The translations under genes were made by a program, and so were the position numbers. DNA of 64,000 nt from a candidate division TM6 bacterium SOIL31 (GTDB taxonomy: Bacteria > Babelota > Babeliae > Babelales > Vermiphilaceae): the NCBI GenBank assembly GCA_001468865.1, contig LDIY01000006.1:1-64000 (forward strand), given 5' to 3'. Shown here piece after piece: positions 19,664 to 30,129 of the stretch. Position 1 is the stretch's first letter, and each line of letters begins with the position of its first letter. Under the pieces are notes generated by a model. The model was not told the origin of the DNA. It worked only from the letters and a program-made list of their open reading frames with translations, and did not search any database.

Positions 19664-20389
19664 ATGATACCCATGGATATTAAAAACTACTTGTGGATCG
19701 CTCCATTTCTGAGTTTCACTGCCGGTTACCTAATTATGCACAGCTTTTTTAGTGCATCCAAAATCCCTGCTCCCGCCCTTGTAGGAAAGCCCATTCATGC
19801 TATCTTGCCTCTGGTGACGGAACAAAAACTTAATCTTCGTTTACTGTATCAAAAAGAAGAAGCTGATTTACCAGAAGGTATAATTATCAACCAAACCCCC
19901 ATCGCAGGTACCAGCATCAAGCCCAATCAACCCATTTTTGTGGTAACCACCAAAAAACCACTCGCTCAACATGCACCACACTGCATAGGCATATCAATTG
20001 ATGAACTTCATCAAAAGCTACAAGCTAAAGGAATCTCTCCCCGTATTTATTATCTACCTCACCCTTATCCCGAAAAAGTGTGTTTTGCACAATCACCCCA
20101 ACCAGATGAATGTCTGGATAAAAACAAACTCATTCTTTACGTTTCTTCAGGTAATAATAAGCCTATTATTTGGCCAGATTTTACCAAAGCACCACTTCAT
20201 GAAGTAATCGATTTTCTCCATACTTATAACATAGAACCCTATATTATCAGTGATTCTTCGCACAAAAACTATTATAATAATTCAGAATGCATTGTCGTCG
20301 ATCAACGGCCTTTTGCAGGAACGTTACTCACGATAGATGAACAGAAACCCTTGTCAGTCCAACTGCGCGTAACCGAGGAATATTCATGA
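19664..20389 (+). CDS. PASTA-domain membrane protein
   Basis: Single TM then LVGKPIHAILPLVTEQKLNLRLLYQ...GIIINQTPIAGTSIKPNQPIFVVTT and further PASTA-like units; the ORF-track start at 19523 lies inside rnpB. Confidence 0.75.
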   Translation: MIPMDIKNYLWIAPFLSFTAGYLIMHSFFSASKIPAPALVGKPIHAILPLVTEQKLNLRLLYQKEEADLPEGIIINQTPIAGTSIKPNQPIFVVTTKKPLAQHAPHCIGISIDELHQKLQAKGISPRIYYLPHPYPEKVCFAQSPQPDECLDKNKLILYVSSGNNKPIIWPDFTKAPLHEVIDFLHTYNIEPYIISDSSHKNYYNNSECIVVDQRPFAGTLLTIDEQKPLSVQLRVTEEYS

Positions 20390-21051
20390 ATAAAGGACCT
20401 TTTTTGCCTACTACGCATATTTTTTTATGGGATCTACATGATGTTATTCTTGAGAAAAGTTTGTGGAGCTGGTTGATGATTTGCTTGCGCTTTAAGCGTA
20501 AAAAAGAATTAATGCGTAAATTAGACAAAAACACCCTCAAAATAATGTTTACCTTCTTACTTGAACGTTTAAGATTGACCAAAAAACAGATGGTAAGCGA
20601 GGAACTTCTTAAAGCAGCAGAACGCGCAGAAAACGATGCTCTTGTTGAGCTGACAATTAAAGCTTGTTCTAGTTATGCCCCCATCAAAAATACCGTAGCT
20701 TTAATGCATGAATTATCTGATCTGGGATATATCCATCATCTTGGCTCAAATATTGGCAAGACAGTACTTGATGATTGCACGGAAAAATTCTCCACTATTT
20801 TCACTCTTTTTGAAGGCGCCACCATTCCTTTTGAATGCACCAGGTCAGCAAAAATTATCAAAAAACCTAATCTTGAATTTTTTCATACTCATGCTGCTAA
20901 ATATAATTTACAGCCACATCAGATCATTTTTATTGATGATAAGATAGCAAATGTACGTGCAGCACAAGCTGCCGGCATGCATGCCTTTCATTTTAAGAAC
21001 CCCCGAGATTTACGTAAACAACTCATTTCTCACGGTATATTGAACTATTAA
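20386..21051 (+). CDS. HAD-superfamily hydrolase
   Basis: FLWDLHDVILEKS N-term; IIFIDDKIANVRAAQAAGMHAFHF C-term. Confidence 0.8.
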   Translation: MNKGPFLPTTHIFLWDLHDVILEKSLWSWLMICLRFKRKKELMRKLDKNTLKIMFTFLLERLRLTKKQMVSEELLKAAERAENDALVELTIKACSSYAPIKNTVALMHELSDLGYIHHLGSNIGKTVLDDCTEKFSTIFTLFEGATIPFECTRSAKIIKKPNLEFFHTHAAKYNLQPHQIIFIDDKIANVRAAQAAGMHAFHFKNPRDLRKQLISHGILNY

Positions 21052-21174
21052 AAATACATATTGAAGCAACAGCCCATCTATTCTATTATTATTCATTTTT
21101 ATTTATTGACAAACTGAATACCCTTTTGATAGTGTCAATAATGAGACTAGATTGTTTAAGAAAAGGAAGATCCC

Positions 21175-21459
21175 ATGAAAAATTCAAAAAATATCGTAAC
21201 AAGCTTAGTTATGATCGCTCTATCATGCATATCATTCTCACTATCAGCAGTAATGACGCCAGCAGAAAAGATGAGAGCTTTAAGAACACAAAAAGCGAAC
21301 CTTCTTGCAATAGGACAGCCCATTATATTCACTCCACAGGCAAACAACTTTGAACAAATGAAAGAATTTATCTCAAGAGACCTTGAAGGCATCAGAAGAG
21401 ATGTAAGAGCGCTTGCAGAAACTGAACGCGTGCTGATTGAAATAATGGAAAACATGTAA
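21175..21459 (+). CDS. Small hypothetical secreted protein
   Basis: MKNSKNIVTSLVMIALSCISFSLSA signal peptide, upstream AAGGAAGA. Confidence 0.6.
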   Translation: MKNSKNIVTSLVMIALSCISFSLSAVMTPAEKMRALRTQKANLLAIGQPIIFTPQANNFEQMKEFISRDLEGIRRDVRALAETERVLIEIMENM

Positions 21460-21481
21460 AGAAGAATTTAAGGAAGTTCTA

Positions 21482-22063
21482 ATGAAAAATATGACTATAA
21501 TTTTTGCTCTTACCTTATTCACTTTCACGTATGTTATACCTGCAGCCCAAAAAAAAACGAACGTAAATAAAAAAATTACTAAAAAGCAGTCTCAAGCACA
21601 AAAAAAATCTCGCAAACAAACAAAAACTACTCAAAAAAAAGAACCTCAAGCTAATCAACTGAAGAGTACAAGTGGCCTCACGCAAGAAGAATTCGAAAAT
21701 CTATCTGATCCATTAGCTACATCTACGCAACCTACCCGATCACCAAATTCACCTATGCCAGGCCAAAAAAGCATGGGGCAAACATTACGATCTCAGCAAG
21801 TACAACAAACACAACCAACAACAAATCAAAGTGGCTTAACAAAAGAAGAATATGATATCCTTTCTCGTCCGCTCGAAGCGCCCATGCAACCTACCCGATC
21901 GCCAAATACTCCAATGCCAGGACAAAAAAGCATGGCTCAAACACTACGCCCTCAGCAAAAACAACAACAAATACCACAACCAATTGAATCTCAAGCTAAT
22001 CAATTTTATGGCATAAGCGGATTAACCGATGAAGAACGTGCAGCTCTCCAGGGTGCTCTCTAA
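21482..22063 (+). CDS. Secreted low-complexity protein with internal repeats
   Basis: Two SGLT(Q/K)EE...PTRSPN(S/T)PMPGQKSM(G/A)QTLR units plus a partial third. Confidence 0.7.
   Translation: MKNMTIIFALTLFTFTYVIPAAQKKTNVNKKITKKQSQAQKKSRKQTKTTQKKEPQANQLKSTSGLTQEEFENLSDPLATSTQPTRSPNSPMPGQKSMGQTLRSQQVQQTQPTTNQSGLTKEEYDILSRPLEAPMQPTRSPNTPMPGQKSMAQTLRPQQKQQQIPQPIESQANQFYGISGLTDEERAALQGAL
21671..21960 (+). repeat. Two tandem coding repeat units in the 21482..22063 gene
   Basis: cctacccgatcaccaaattcacctatgccaggccaaaaaagcatgg vs cctacccgatcgccaaatactccaatgccaggacaaaaaagcatgg. Confidence 0.8.
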
Positions 22064-22096
22064 TTCTTATATTTCTTATATCAATTCGTTATAAAT

Positions 22097-22128
22097 AAAA
22101 AACCGCAGGTAAATCTGCGGTTTTTTTT
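22097..22128. terminator. Bidirectional rho-independent terminator
   Basis: aaaaaaccgcaggtaaatctgcggtttttttt between convergent genes. Confidence 0.9.
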
Positions 22129-22132
22129 GTTT

Positions 22133-24007
22133 TTAACTCTGACTTGCTTCCCACTCAGCCATCGCACTTTTCAATTCTTTTTGAAGATCAACTAACTTTT
22201 TCTGAGCGTCATTGAATTTTGGCGTACCAAATACCAAGTCAGCGAAGCTATTTTCTGTTCTACTGATTTCATGCTCAAGTTTTTGTATTTTACGCTCAAG
22301 CGCTTTTATATCGGATGAAGATAAAACCACTTTTTTTTCAGCTACGGGTCCAGGTTGATTTTTATCTATTTTCTTTGGAACAAATTCTTGTGTTGCTGCG
22401 GATTTTTGTATCTCTTGATTTTTTTGATACAGATATAACTCATAATTACCTTGATATTCTTTTGCGCCATCAACACTCAATTCAACAATATCTGTTGCAA
22501 GTTTATTTACAAAATCCTGATCATGCGAAACAAAAAGAATAGTACCAGGATATGCATTTAAAGCAGTAAGCAAAATATCTTTTGATTGAATATCCAAATG
22601 GTTAGTGGGTTCATCAAGCAGCAACAGATTAGCATTCTGCAATAATACTTTAATCATACCCACGCGGTTTTTTTCACCACCACTAAGTACACCAACCTTT
22701 TTATTGATTGAATCTTTGGTAAATAAAAATGAACCGGCAAATGCTCTGATTTTCTGCTCAGTCGCTTTGGGACAACTTTCAGTGATGTTTTCTAAAATAG
22801 TTTTATTAAGCATCAACGATGCAGTTTGATCCTGATCAAAAACGGTATAATGCACGTTATAACCCACCGTTATGGCACCGGTTTGGAGTGGTAACTTTTG
22901 TGCAATTAAATTAAACAATGTTGTTTTACCCACACCATTTGCAGCAACGAGTGCAATTTTTTTTCCACGCTGCACTTCAAAAGAAACATTCTTGAATATT
23001 TGTTTTTCCCCAAACGAATGCGCAACATTTTCAAGCGTAAGCACCACACTCCCTGCCTGTTGGATAGGAGGAAAGTTAAAATTAATATCTGGTTGGGCAG
23101 GCGGCAATTCTATGCGTTCAATTTTCTCTAATTTTTTAACCATACTTTGCGCAACAGTAGCTTTACTTGCTTTAGCTTTAAAGCGATCAATAAATTCCTG
23201 TTTTTGCTTGATATCTTTCTGCTGATTTTTATATTGCATTTCTAACAATGCTTCATCATGGGCTTTTTGCGTTTCATAGTGATTATAATCACCCACATAT
23301 AACTTACCTTGACCCCGTTCAAGAGCAAAAATAACTTGGCAGAGTTGATTTAAAAAGTAACGATCATGGCAAACCAAGACAAACCCAAATGGCGCGCGTT
23401 TTAAAAATTGTAAAAACCATTCTTTGGCAACAATATCCAAATGGTTGGTAGGTTCATCAAAGAGATAGAAATCGGCCTTTTGCAGTAACAATTTTGCCAA
23501 AACAATACGCATTTTCCACCCAACGCTCAAATTTGCGACAGGCAAATCCAGCTGCTCCGGCTTAAAGCCTAAACCCATCAAGACTTTTTTTGCTTCTGCA
23601 CGCATTGCTTCTTGGTCAACATGCAACAATTTTTCACACACAATAGCATAACGCTCAAGAAGTTCGTCTAAATCATCAGGGTTGGTATCCAACTGGGCCT
23701 CTATTGCCTTTTGATCTTCAAGCAAATCTGCCACATAGGCAAAAGCTGTATAGGTCTCTTCCACGATCGATTTATCCGATTGCAAGACCACATCCTGAGA
23801 AAGATAGGCAATTGTTTTACCCTTTTGGATACTCACTGAACCGCTATCGATCTGTTGTTGACCGGCAATTACCTTAAGTAAGGTAGATTTCCCTGACCCA
23901 TTACGGCCGACGAGCCCGATTCGCTGGTGCTGATCAAAAACAAAGGAAACATCGTTAAAAATGACCTGGTCGATCATTTCAAGGCATATATTGGAGCCAT
24001 TAATCAT
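22133..24007 (-). CDS. ABC-F family ATP-binding protein
   Basis: Two ABC cassettes: GLVGRNGSGKSTLLK, LFDEPTNHLD, LSGGEKNRVGM, LLDEPTNHLDIQSKD. Confidence 0.95.
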   Translation of the reverse strand: MINGSNICLEMIDQVIFNDVSFVFDQHQRIGLVGRNGSGKSTLLKVIAGQQQIDSGSVSIQKGKTIAYLSQDVVLQSDKSIVEETYTAFAYVADLLEDQKAIEAQLDTNPDDLDELLERYAIVCEKLLHVDQEAMRAEAKKVLMGLGFKPEQLDLPVANLSVGWKMRIVLAKLLLQKADFYLFDEPTNHLDIVAKEWFLQFLKRAPFGFVLVCHDRYFLNQLCQVIFALERGQGKLYVGDYNHYETQKAHDEALLEMQYKNQQKDIKQKQEFIDRFKAKASKATVAQSMVKKLEKIERIELPPAQPDINFNFPPIQQAGSVVLTLENVAHSFGEKQIFKNVSFEVQRGKKIALVAANGVGKTTLFNLIAQKLPLQTGAITVGYNVHYTVFDQDQTASLMLNKTILENITESCPKATEQKIRAFAGSFLFTKDSINKKVGVLSGGEKNRVGMIKVLLQNANLLLLDEPTNHLDIQSKDILLTALNAYPGTILFVSHDQDFVNKLATDIVELSVDGAKEYQGNYELYLYQKNQEIQKSAATQEFVPKKIDKNQPGPVAEKKVVLSSSDIKALERKIQKLEHEISRTENSFADLVFGTPKFNDAQKKLVDLQKELKSAMAEWEASQS

Positions 24008-24215
24008 CAGTTACTTCCTACGACAAAAAATAGTATTTTCATATTCATTATATATAAACATATCATTAAAATTACTATTTGGATAGCCCAAAAACAGTCT
24101 TTAAACAGTTAAAAAAGCAGGTCAAAACAGCTTTTCTTCTGATTGTTTTGACTATTTGAAAATGAAAGATGTATGATTATCTATAAATACAGATTTCCCT
24201 ACCAGAAGGATTTTT

Positions 24216-25232
24216 ATGAAAACTTTTATAAAATATTACTTTTTTATGGTACTTATATTCTTTGGCAACGCGATTGTTCAAGCAATGGAACCGAAAGAAA
24301 AAAAACCTAAAAAAAAGAGCGCGCTCACCACAAGACTATTGCAAAGCTTGAGCCAAAACATTTTGAACATCTTGGCTAGCAAAGAATTACCACAGAGACA
24401 AGCAGCACTTCAAAACTTACAACAAGATCCTTTCTTCTTCAATGAATTACCGAAAGATCTACGTGAAAAAATTTTAGGATTACTTATCGCGGGTGCCACT
24501 GCCGAAACATTAGAACTTGCGGCATACACCATCAATGCGCTTTCTTTAGTTGATCATCAATTCAATACGCTCTTCAATGATCCTAAATTTTGTCTTCAGA
24601 TCATAAAAAGTCTCTCTCAGCGATTTAATTGTTCAAATTTCACTGCATGTTTTGTGCTCAAAATGCCTCAAGCAAAATTTCAACTTAAGCTCCAAACAGA
24701 TTTTTTTAAAATGTGCCAACATCGATCGCCCCAATTAATAAACTTTCAAACATTATGCTCGAAAGGCCTCGATATAGAATTTACTTACACTCATCAGCTC
24801 CAAGAACTAACTCCCTTAATGGTCGCAGCGCTATTCGATAACACACGAATGTTTTCTTACCTTATAGAGGCTGGAGCAGACATCAACCATGCTAATAAAA
24901 ACGGAACAACACCACTTATGATTGCAATGACTGTCGAACATACGGAATTATCCTCCTCCTTTAAAGATCTTCCACTCATCATAGAATTACTTCTTGCCCA
25001 ACCTAAACTTGCAATTAATCAAAAGAATATAAATGGTGATACTGCGCTTATGATTGGTATCAGAAAAGGCAGCGATGTTTCTAAATTAAAACTTCTGCTC
25101 GATGCTGGAGCAGATCCAGAAATTCAGAATAACAATGGTGAAACAGCTCTTACCATTGCACAAGAAAGAGGCGATCCTAGAATTATTGAGATGATTAAAG
25201 ATGCTATTGCAAAAAAACATGCAAAAAAATAA
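24216..25232 (+). CDS. Secreted ankyrin-repeat protein with F-box-like N-terminal segment
   Basis: FNELPKDLREKILGLLIAGATAETLELAAYTINALSLVDHQFNTLFND then ANK repeats (TPLMVAALFDNTRMFSYLIEAGADINHANKNGTTPLMIA). Confidence 0.8.
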   Translation: MKTFIKYYFFMVLIFFGNAIVQAMEPKEKKPKKKSALTTRLLQSLSQNILNILASKELPQRQAALQNLQQDPFFFNELPKDLREKILGLLIAGATAETLELAAYTINALSLVDHQFNTLFNDPKFCLQIIKSLSQRFNCSNFTACFVLKMPQAKFQLKLQTDFFKMCQHRSPQLINFQTLCSKGLDIEFTYTHQLQELTPLMVAALFDNTRMFSYLIEAGADINHANKNGTTPLMIAMTVEHTELSSSFKDLPLIIELLLAQPKLAINQKNINGDTALMIGIRKGSDVSKLKLLLDAGADPEIQNNNGETALTIAQERGDPRIIEMIKDAIAKKHAKK

Positions 25233-25243
25233 AAGGCTATCTT

Positions 25244-25945
25244 TTATTTGCCAAACATTTTGCGGCACGTATCGTAATAAGTACGTGCCCTTTCTAAATC
25301 GTGCATAGAAATATCTGGCCACATACAATCAAGAAAATATAATTCACTATATGCACACTGATAAAGTAAAAAATTACTTAGCCGATGTTGCGCACCGGTC
25401 CGAATAATTAAATCGGGAGGCGGAGTGTCTGTTGTCCACAAATTATTTTCAAAAACTTCTAGTGTGATATTTTCAGCATTAATTCTGCCCTCTGCAACCT
25501 GCTGCGCAATCCTTTTTGTGGTATCCACTATTTCTTGCCGACCACCATAGCACAGCAAAAAATTAACCTGCAAAGCAGAACAATCGGCCGTTTCTTGTTC
25601 AATTCTTTCACAAAGCGGCTGCACGGTGGCGGGAAACAACGTACGATCGCCAACAAATTTCATGCGAACATTTTTACGTTTAAATTCTTCAAGCTCGCGT
25701 GCTGCTTCGTGCGCAAGCACTTCAAATAAATAATGCTGCTCATGAGGGGATCTATTTTTTAAATTTTCAGTAGAATAGGTATACAAAGAAAGGTATGATA
25801 TTTTTTTGCTCAAGCAAAAATCGATTACTAATTTTACCGCATCTAAACCTTTGCGGTGACCAAGAAAAGAGAGCAACCCTTGTTGGGTTGCCCATCTGCG
25901 ATTACCATCCATTATACATGCAAGGTGAGTCATTTTATTGCACAC
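25244..25945 (-). CDS. uppS: Isoprenyl transferase (undecaprenyl diphosphate synthase)
   Basis: HLACIMDGNRRWATQQGL, PPPDLIIRTGAQHRLSNFLLYQCAYSELYF. Confidence 0.93.
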   Translation of the reverse strand: MCNKMTHLACIMDGNRRWATQQGLLSFLGHRKGLDAVKLVIDFCLSKKISYLSLYTYSTENLKNRSPHEQHYLFEVLAHEAARELEEFKRKNVRMKFVGDRTLFPATVQPLCERIEQETADCSALQVNFLLCYGGRQEIVDTTKRIAQQVAEGRINAENITLEVFENNLWTTDTPPPDLIIRTGAQHRLSNFLLYQCAYSELYFLDCMWPDISMHDLERARTYYDTCRKMFGK

Positions 25946-26586
25946 ACCAATTCTTTTTCACGAACGTTCGCTAAACTATCTATTTTTCCAAAAATAAATT
26001 CAATCACTCGGTATACCATAACCATACCCAACGCAAATAGTGTACGCTCCATTAAAACCACCGGTATAAGTCCCAACCACATTGCAGCCGTCATCGGTAC
26101 GGTATAACACCAAATTACTGAACCAACTGCATGCGCCACGAACGTGCTGCCTAATGCAGTCAAAAAGAGTGAATTGTGGGGAATAAAATAGATAACAACA
26201 GGAATAAGCCAATAGAATGAATAAACAAATGCTTGCGCACCCACAGGGTGAATGATAAATAGTCCCATGCAAGCAAGAGGCAACAACAGCCTCATAGCAT
26301 AGTGTTGGGTACTCCAATACAGTGACGCACAAAACCCTGGAATACACATCGCCAAAAAGCTCAAGGAAACTGTTTTAAAAAACAAAAGATGTAACAACTG
26401 CCGCATCACAAAAACTAATCCAGCACCTATAACCCCACCAAAAGCACCTGCCAATGGCAAAACACAGTTAACGCCAGAAAAAAATATCATCTGAGAACCA
26501 ACCAAAAAACTTATTTTTATGAGTCCTGAAAGTTTGAAAATACCAGCATAGGATGCTGCTTTAAAAGAATTTGTCATTATTTTCAT
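25930..26586 (-). CDS. Multi-pass membrane protein of unknown function
   Basis: Long hydrophobic ORF overlapping the uppS start. Confidence 0.6.
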   Translation of the reverse strand: MKIMTNSFKAASYAGIFKLSGLIKISFLVGSQMIFFSGVNCVLPLAGAFGGVIGAGLVFVMRQLLHLLFFKTVSLSFLAMCIPGFCASLYWSTQHYAMRLLLPLACMGLFIIHPVGAQAFVYSFYWLIPVVIYFIPHNSLFLTALGSTFVAHAVGSVIWCYTVPMTAAMWLGLIPVVLMERTLFALGMVMVYRVIEFIFGKIDSLANVREKELVCAIK

Positions 26587-26656
26587 GATCTAAACTCCAC
26601 TTGAACTTTGATACAACTTATAACCAATTATACCACAGGAATGGAACATGAAAAGA

Positions 26657-27319
26657 TTAATCAATCTCACATTCTCCCCGCACAAAACAAAACGCTTTAT
26701 AAGGATCATCGGTAATACTAAATAATTGTACCTGCTCATCTGTTATCAAATTATGAGTAACCATTTCATTCGTTATCCATTCATAAAAAGGCTTCCAATA
26801 TTCCTTTCCCACCAAAACGATGGGAACCTTTTTCATTTGTTGTGTTTGGATTAGTGTCAAAACTTCTGATAATTCATCTAAGGTGCCAAAGCCACCGGGA
26901 AAAACAATAAAACCACTTGAATATTGCGTTAACAACCATTTACGTGCAAAAAAATAATCCATCGTAAAATATTCTTGCACGCAGGTATTTTTAGGTTCGG
27001 TCAAACCATGAACGCCAATACCAATACTTGTTATTTTAGATTTATCTCCGCCCTTCAGCACCGCCCCACAATTAGCCGCTTCCATAATCCCCGGGCCACC
27101 GCCCGTTAACACGGAAATTCCTTGCTCAACCAATAATGCAGCAACCTTATTGGCTTGATGAGCATATCGATCAGTTTGAGCCAACTTTGAACTACCGAAA
27201 ATAGAAATTATTGGATGAGGTAATTTTGAGACACGCCACGCACCATAAACAATTTGCCAAAAAACGCGTAAAAAATGCCATGCGAGCGTACAACACATTT
27301 GAATTCTTTTAAGTACCAT
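26657..27319 (-). CDS. LOG family / TIGR00730 Rossmann-fold protein
   Basis: [38 protein letters not shown]-like ([23 protein letters not shown]). Confidence 0.88.
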   Translation of the reverse strand: [220 protein letters not shown]

Positions 27320-27447
27320 AGATTTACTCTCTCCTTTTTTTATTAAATTAAAGATCATCTATCATATCACGATACAATCGAATTATAGCATGATTAACAT
27401 TCTTCTTTGTGATATATTCACTCAAATCAATAATAAAGGAGCCTTTC

Positions 27448-28461
27448 ATGCAAAAAAGAATTTTACTTTTCTGTTTTATTACCAGCGCCATGCAGATCAA
27501 TGGAATGAAACGACCACACGCGACAACCGCAGCACTTACTGCGCCAAAAAAGAGCTTTCGTAAAAAGGCGTATATTTCTACATCAATAACAACTTCAGAA
27601 GCTGAGAAACATACTATACTATTTGATATAGGATTACTGCCGCCCGAGCTTCAAAATTCCATTATAAGCTATGCAAGCAAGCGCCCCAACGCGCCAAACC
27701 CAAAAACAGCGATCCAACTCATTTGTAACCTCACTCTTATCAGTCCCCACCTAGCCCAACAAATGAAATCTTTATCTTACTGCGATGAAATCATTGATAA
27801 CGTTGCCCATCAATATTGCTGCTCCCATGAAACAATTGCAAAGTATCTCAATTCGCCTGCAGCAAATAGACGTTTAAGCTTACAATATCGATTAATGGAT
27901 TTGTGCTTCAGTGACCCTAAAAACAGTAGGTCGAATAGTCGCCTAGAAAAACTTCTTGCCAAAGGTTGCTCTTTCACTTTTACCTATAACTATAAAACCG
28001 AGCAAAAAAATGCGCTGATGATATCATGCATCAACCCCCACGATATGCGATCTCTTTTTATTGAAAAAGGAGCTGATATTAATGCGGCAACTACGTATGG
28101 ACAGACTCTTTTAATGAAGTTGACAACATATCCCGTCAATTATAATAAGGTGTATGAGCTTCTGAAAGACCCTCACCTTGACCCTAACAAACAAAATAAA
28201 CGAGGAGAAACAGCGCTCTTATGCGCTCTACGTTATAGAAAAACAAGACATTATGACCCCCTCTTTGCCCATATAATAAAAAAACTTCTGAAACGTGGCG
28301 CTGATCCTGAATTACCTGATAAAAAAGGCATTACTCCCCGAAAAATTGCTTTCGCCCGCGGAATCCGGTCTATCATTGATCTCATCGAGGAAGCAATCCT
28401 AAAAAAATCTCGTATCTTATCCCAACACCATCCTCTCTCCCCACAAAACCCTTTAAACTAA
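27448..28461 (+). CDS. Secreted ankyrin-repeat protein with F-box-like segment
   Basis: DIGLLPPELQNSIISYASKRPN...QLICNLTLISPHLAQQM, then ANK units; MQKRILLFCFITSAMQINGM signal. Confidence 0.75.
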   Translation: MQKRILLFCFITSAMQINGMKRPHATTAALTAPKKSFRKKAYISTSITTSEAEKHTILFDIGLLPPELQNSIISYASKRPNAPNPKTAIQLICNLTLISPHLAQQMKSLSYCDEIIDNVAHQYCCSHETIAKYLNSPAANRRLSLQYRLMDLCFSDPKNSRSNSRLEKLLAKGCSFTFTYNYKTEQKNALMISCINPHDMRSLFIEKGADINAATTYGQTLLMKLTTYPVNYNKVYELLKDPHLDPNKQNKRGETALLCALRYRKTRHYDPLFAHIIKKLLKRGADPELPDKKGITPRKIAFARGIRSIIDLIEEAILKKSRILSQHHPLSPQNPLN

Positions 28462-28611
28462 TAATCTATTTGAATATTTTATAGGTTTTATGGTATGCTA
28501 TATTTGAAAATAGTATAGTTGCACCAATTGAAAAATTATAAAAAAAGCTCTAAGATTAAGCATTTTTTGATATACTTAATGCTTTAAAGCAGTTTTTTAT
28601 AGGAATTACGG

Positions 28612-30114
28612 ATGAATAATACGCTTGGGTGGGTAAAAACTCTTTTTTATATCTGCTGCATTCCCGCACTTTTAATGAACATAAGCCCATTAGATGCGGC
28701 TAAAAAGCGAAAAAAGGCTAAAGATTTTTATGCTTCTCTGCATAATGATCCTCAACCTTTTGAAACACAAGAAACAGGCGATGAGACATGGATTACCATA
28801 TTTGTCCATGGCATTATGAGCATTCAGCCGCATTTAACCATACAAAACGTGATGCGTTTTGTCCGAGATGACGTTAAGGATACGGTATATTCTAAAACCG
28901 TTGAATATATGCGCTTAGATCCTTACTTCTATCTTAATCAAGCAATGCAAGAGTTTGGTCTTAAAAAAATCGATATAAATGACCTTCAACCGGGACATGC
29001 TGCAAACGCTATTGCTCATATTTATGATGACGTAACCAAACTGGTCTCACCTGCAACCACCAGCCATTATTATACTTTTGGATGGTCGGGACTTTTGAGC
29101 CCTTCAGCACGCTATAATGATTCTATTAAACTCTTACAAGCCTTGCATGAAGAGCTTGAAAAAAACTATTGGCCACAGGGCATTTTTCCTAAAATCCGTT
29201 TGATTGGCTATAGTCATGGGGGCAATGTATGCCTTAATATTGCAGCAGCGCGGCAAAATACTATGCCGGATTCTCCGATTTCTATCGATGAATTGATATT
29301 GGTAGGCGTACCCATCCAAACAGAGACCGATTATCTTTCTAATGACCCTATCTTTAAAAAGATATACCACTTCTTCTCTCAAACAGATCGCATACAACGC
29401 ATAGACTTTTTCTCATTTAATCGCGTATTTTCTCGCCGCTATTTCCGAAATAGTAACAATTTCCGCGTTCCTAAGAAACTCATGCAGATCGATATGAAGT
29501 TTACCCGAAGCGCCCGCACATGCCACAATACTGCCAAAAGACGCGCTGCCATGACTGATTACAGCAAACCTGGTATTATTTCAGGTAAATCTCGCTTGCT
29601 CCGGGATTGCTCTCCTGGGCATCTTGAATTTTGGTTTTTTGGTTGGTCACCAAAGCATTATCGTGATAGCTTTGTGATGCACCCACTTCCTGCTTTCATT
29701 ACTATTCCTTATATTTTGCATTACATTAAGCAAATCCGCAGTGATATTGTCACTCCTTATCCTATCACGGTGGATATACGACCGGAATTTGACACCATGC
29801 TCATAAAACAGCGAAAATATGCCAATTTTACTCATATATTCCCTTTCATCTCGCATGAAGAAATGGATAAATTATCTAAGATTGCGTATAAAGTGGCCAT
29901 CGATAGTTCATTTGAAGAAGAATATTTACAACACGTAGAAGATGCTTTTGAGAAAGCAAAAGAGTATTTTCAAGTCTATGATGATCGCAAATCACGCAGT
30001 GGATCATATAAAAGAAACCGTCGTATGCGTAAGCGCAATTTGACCGGCAAAGAAGATCTAGAAAACTTGACCCTTAAAGAAGCATTAGAAGTTGAACCCA
30101 TTATTCCCGCATAA
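28612..30114 (+). CDS. Alpha/beta-hydrolase/lipase-like secreted protein
   Basis: ITIFVHGIMS and IRLIGYSHGGNVCLNIA nucleophile elbow (GYSHGG); signal-like N-term. Confidence 0.7.
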   Translation: MNNTLGWVKTLFYICCIPALLMNISPLDAAKKRKKAKDFYASLHNDPQPFETQETGDETWITIFVHGIMSIQPHLTIQNVMRFVRDDVKDTVYSKTVEYMRLDPYFYLNQAMQEFGLKKIDINDLQPGHAANAIAHIYDDVTKLVSPATTSHYYTFGWSGLLSPSARYNDSIKLLQALHEELEKNYWPQGIFPKIRLIGYSHGGNVCLNIAAARQNTMPDSPISIDELILVGVPIQTETDYLSNDPIFKKIYHFFSQTDRIQRIDFFSFNRVFSRRYFRNSNNFRVPKKLMQIDMKFTRSARTCHNTAKRRAAMTDYSKPGIISGKSRLLRDCSPGHLEFWFFGWSPKHYRDSFVMHPLPAFITIPYILHYIKQIRSDIVTPYPITVDIRPEFDTMLIKQRKYANFTHIFPFISHEEMDKLSKIAYKVAIDSSFEEEYLQHVEDAFEKAKEYFQVYDDRKSRSGSYKRNRRMRKRNLTGKEDLENLTLKEALEVEPIIPA

Positions 30115-30129
30115 AGGTCTAAAAAAACA

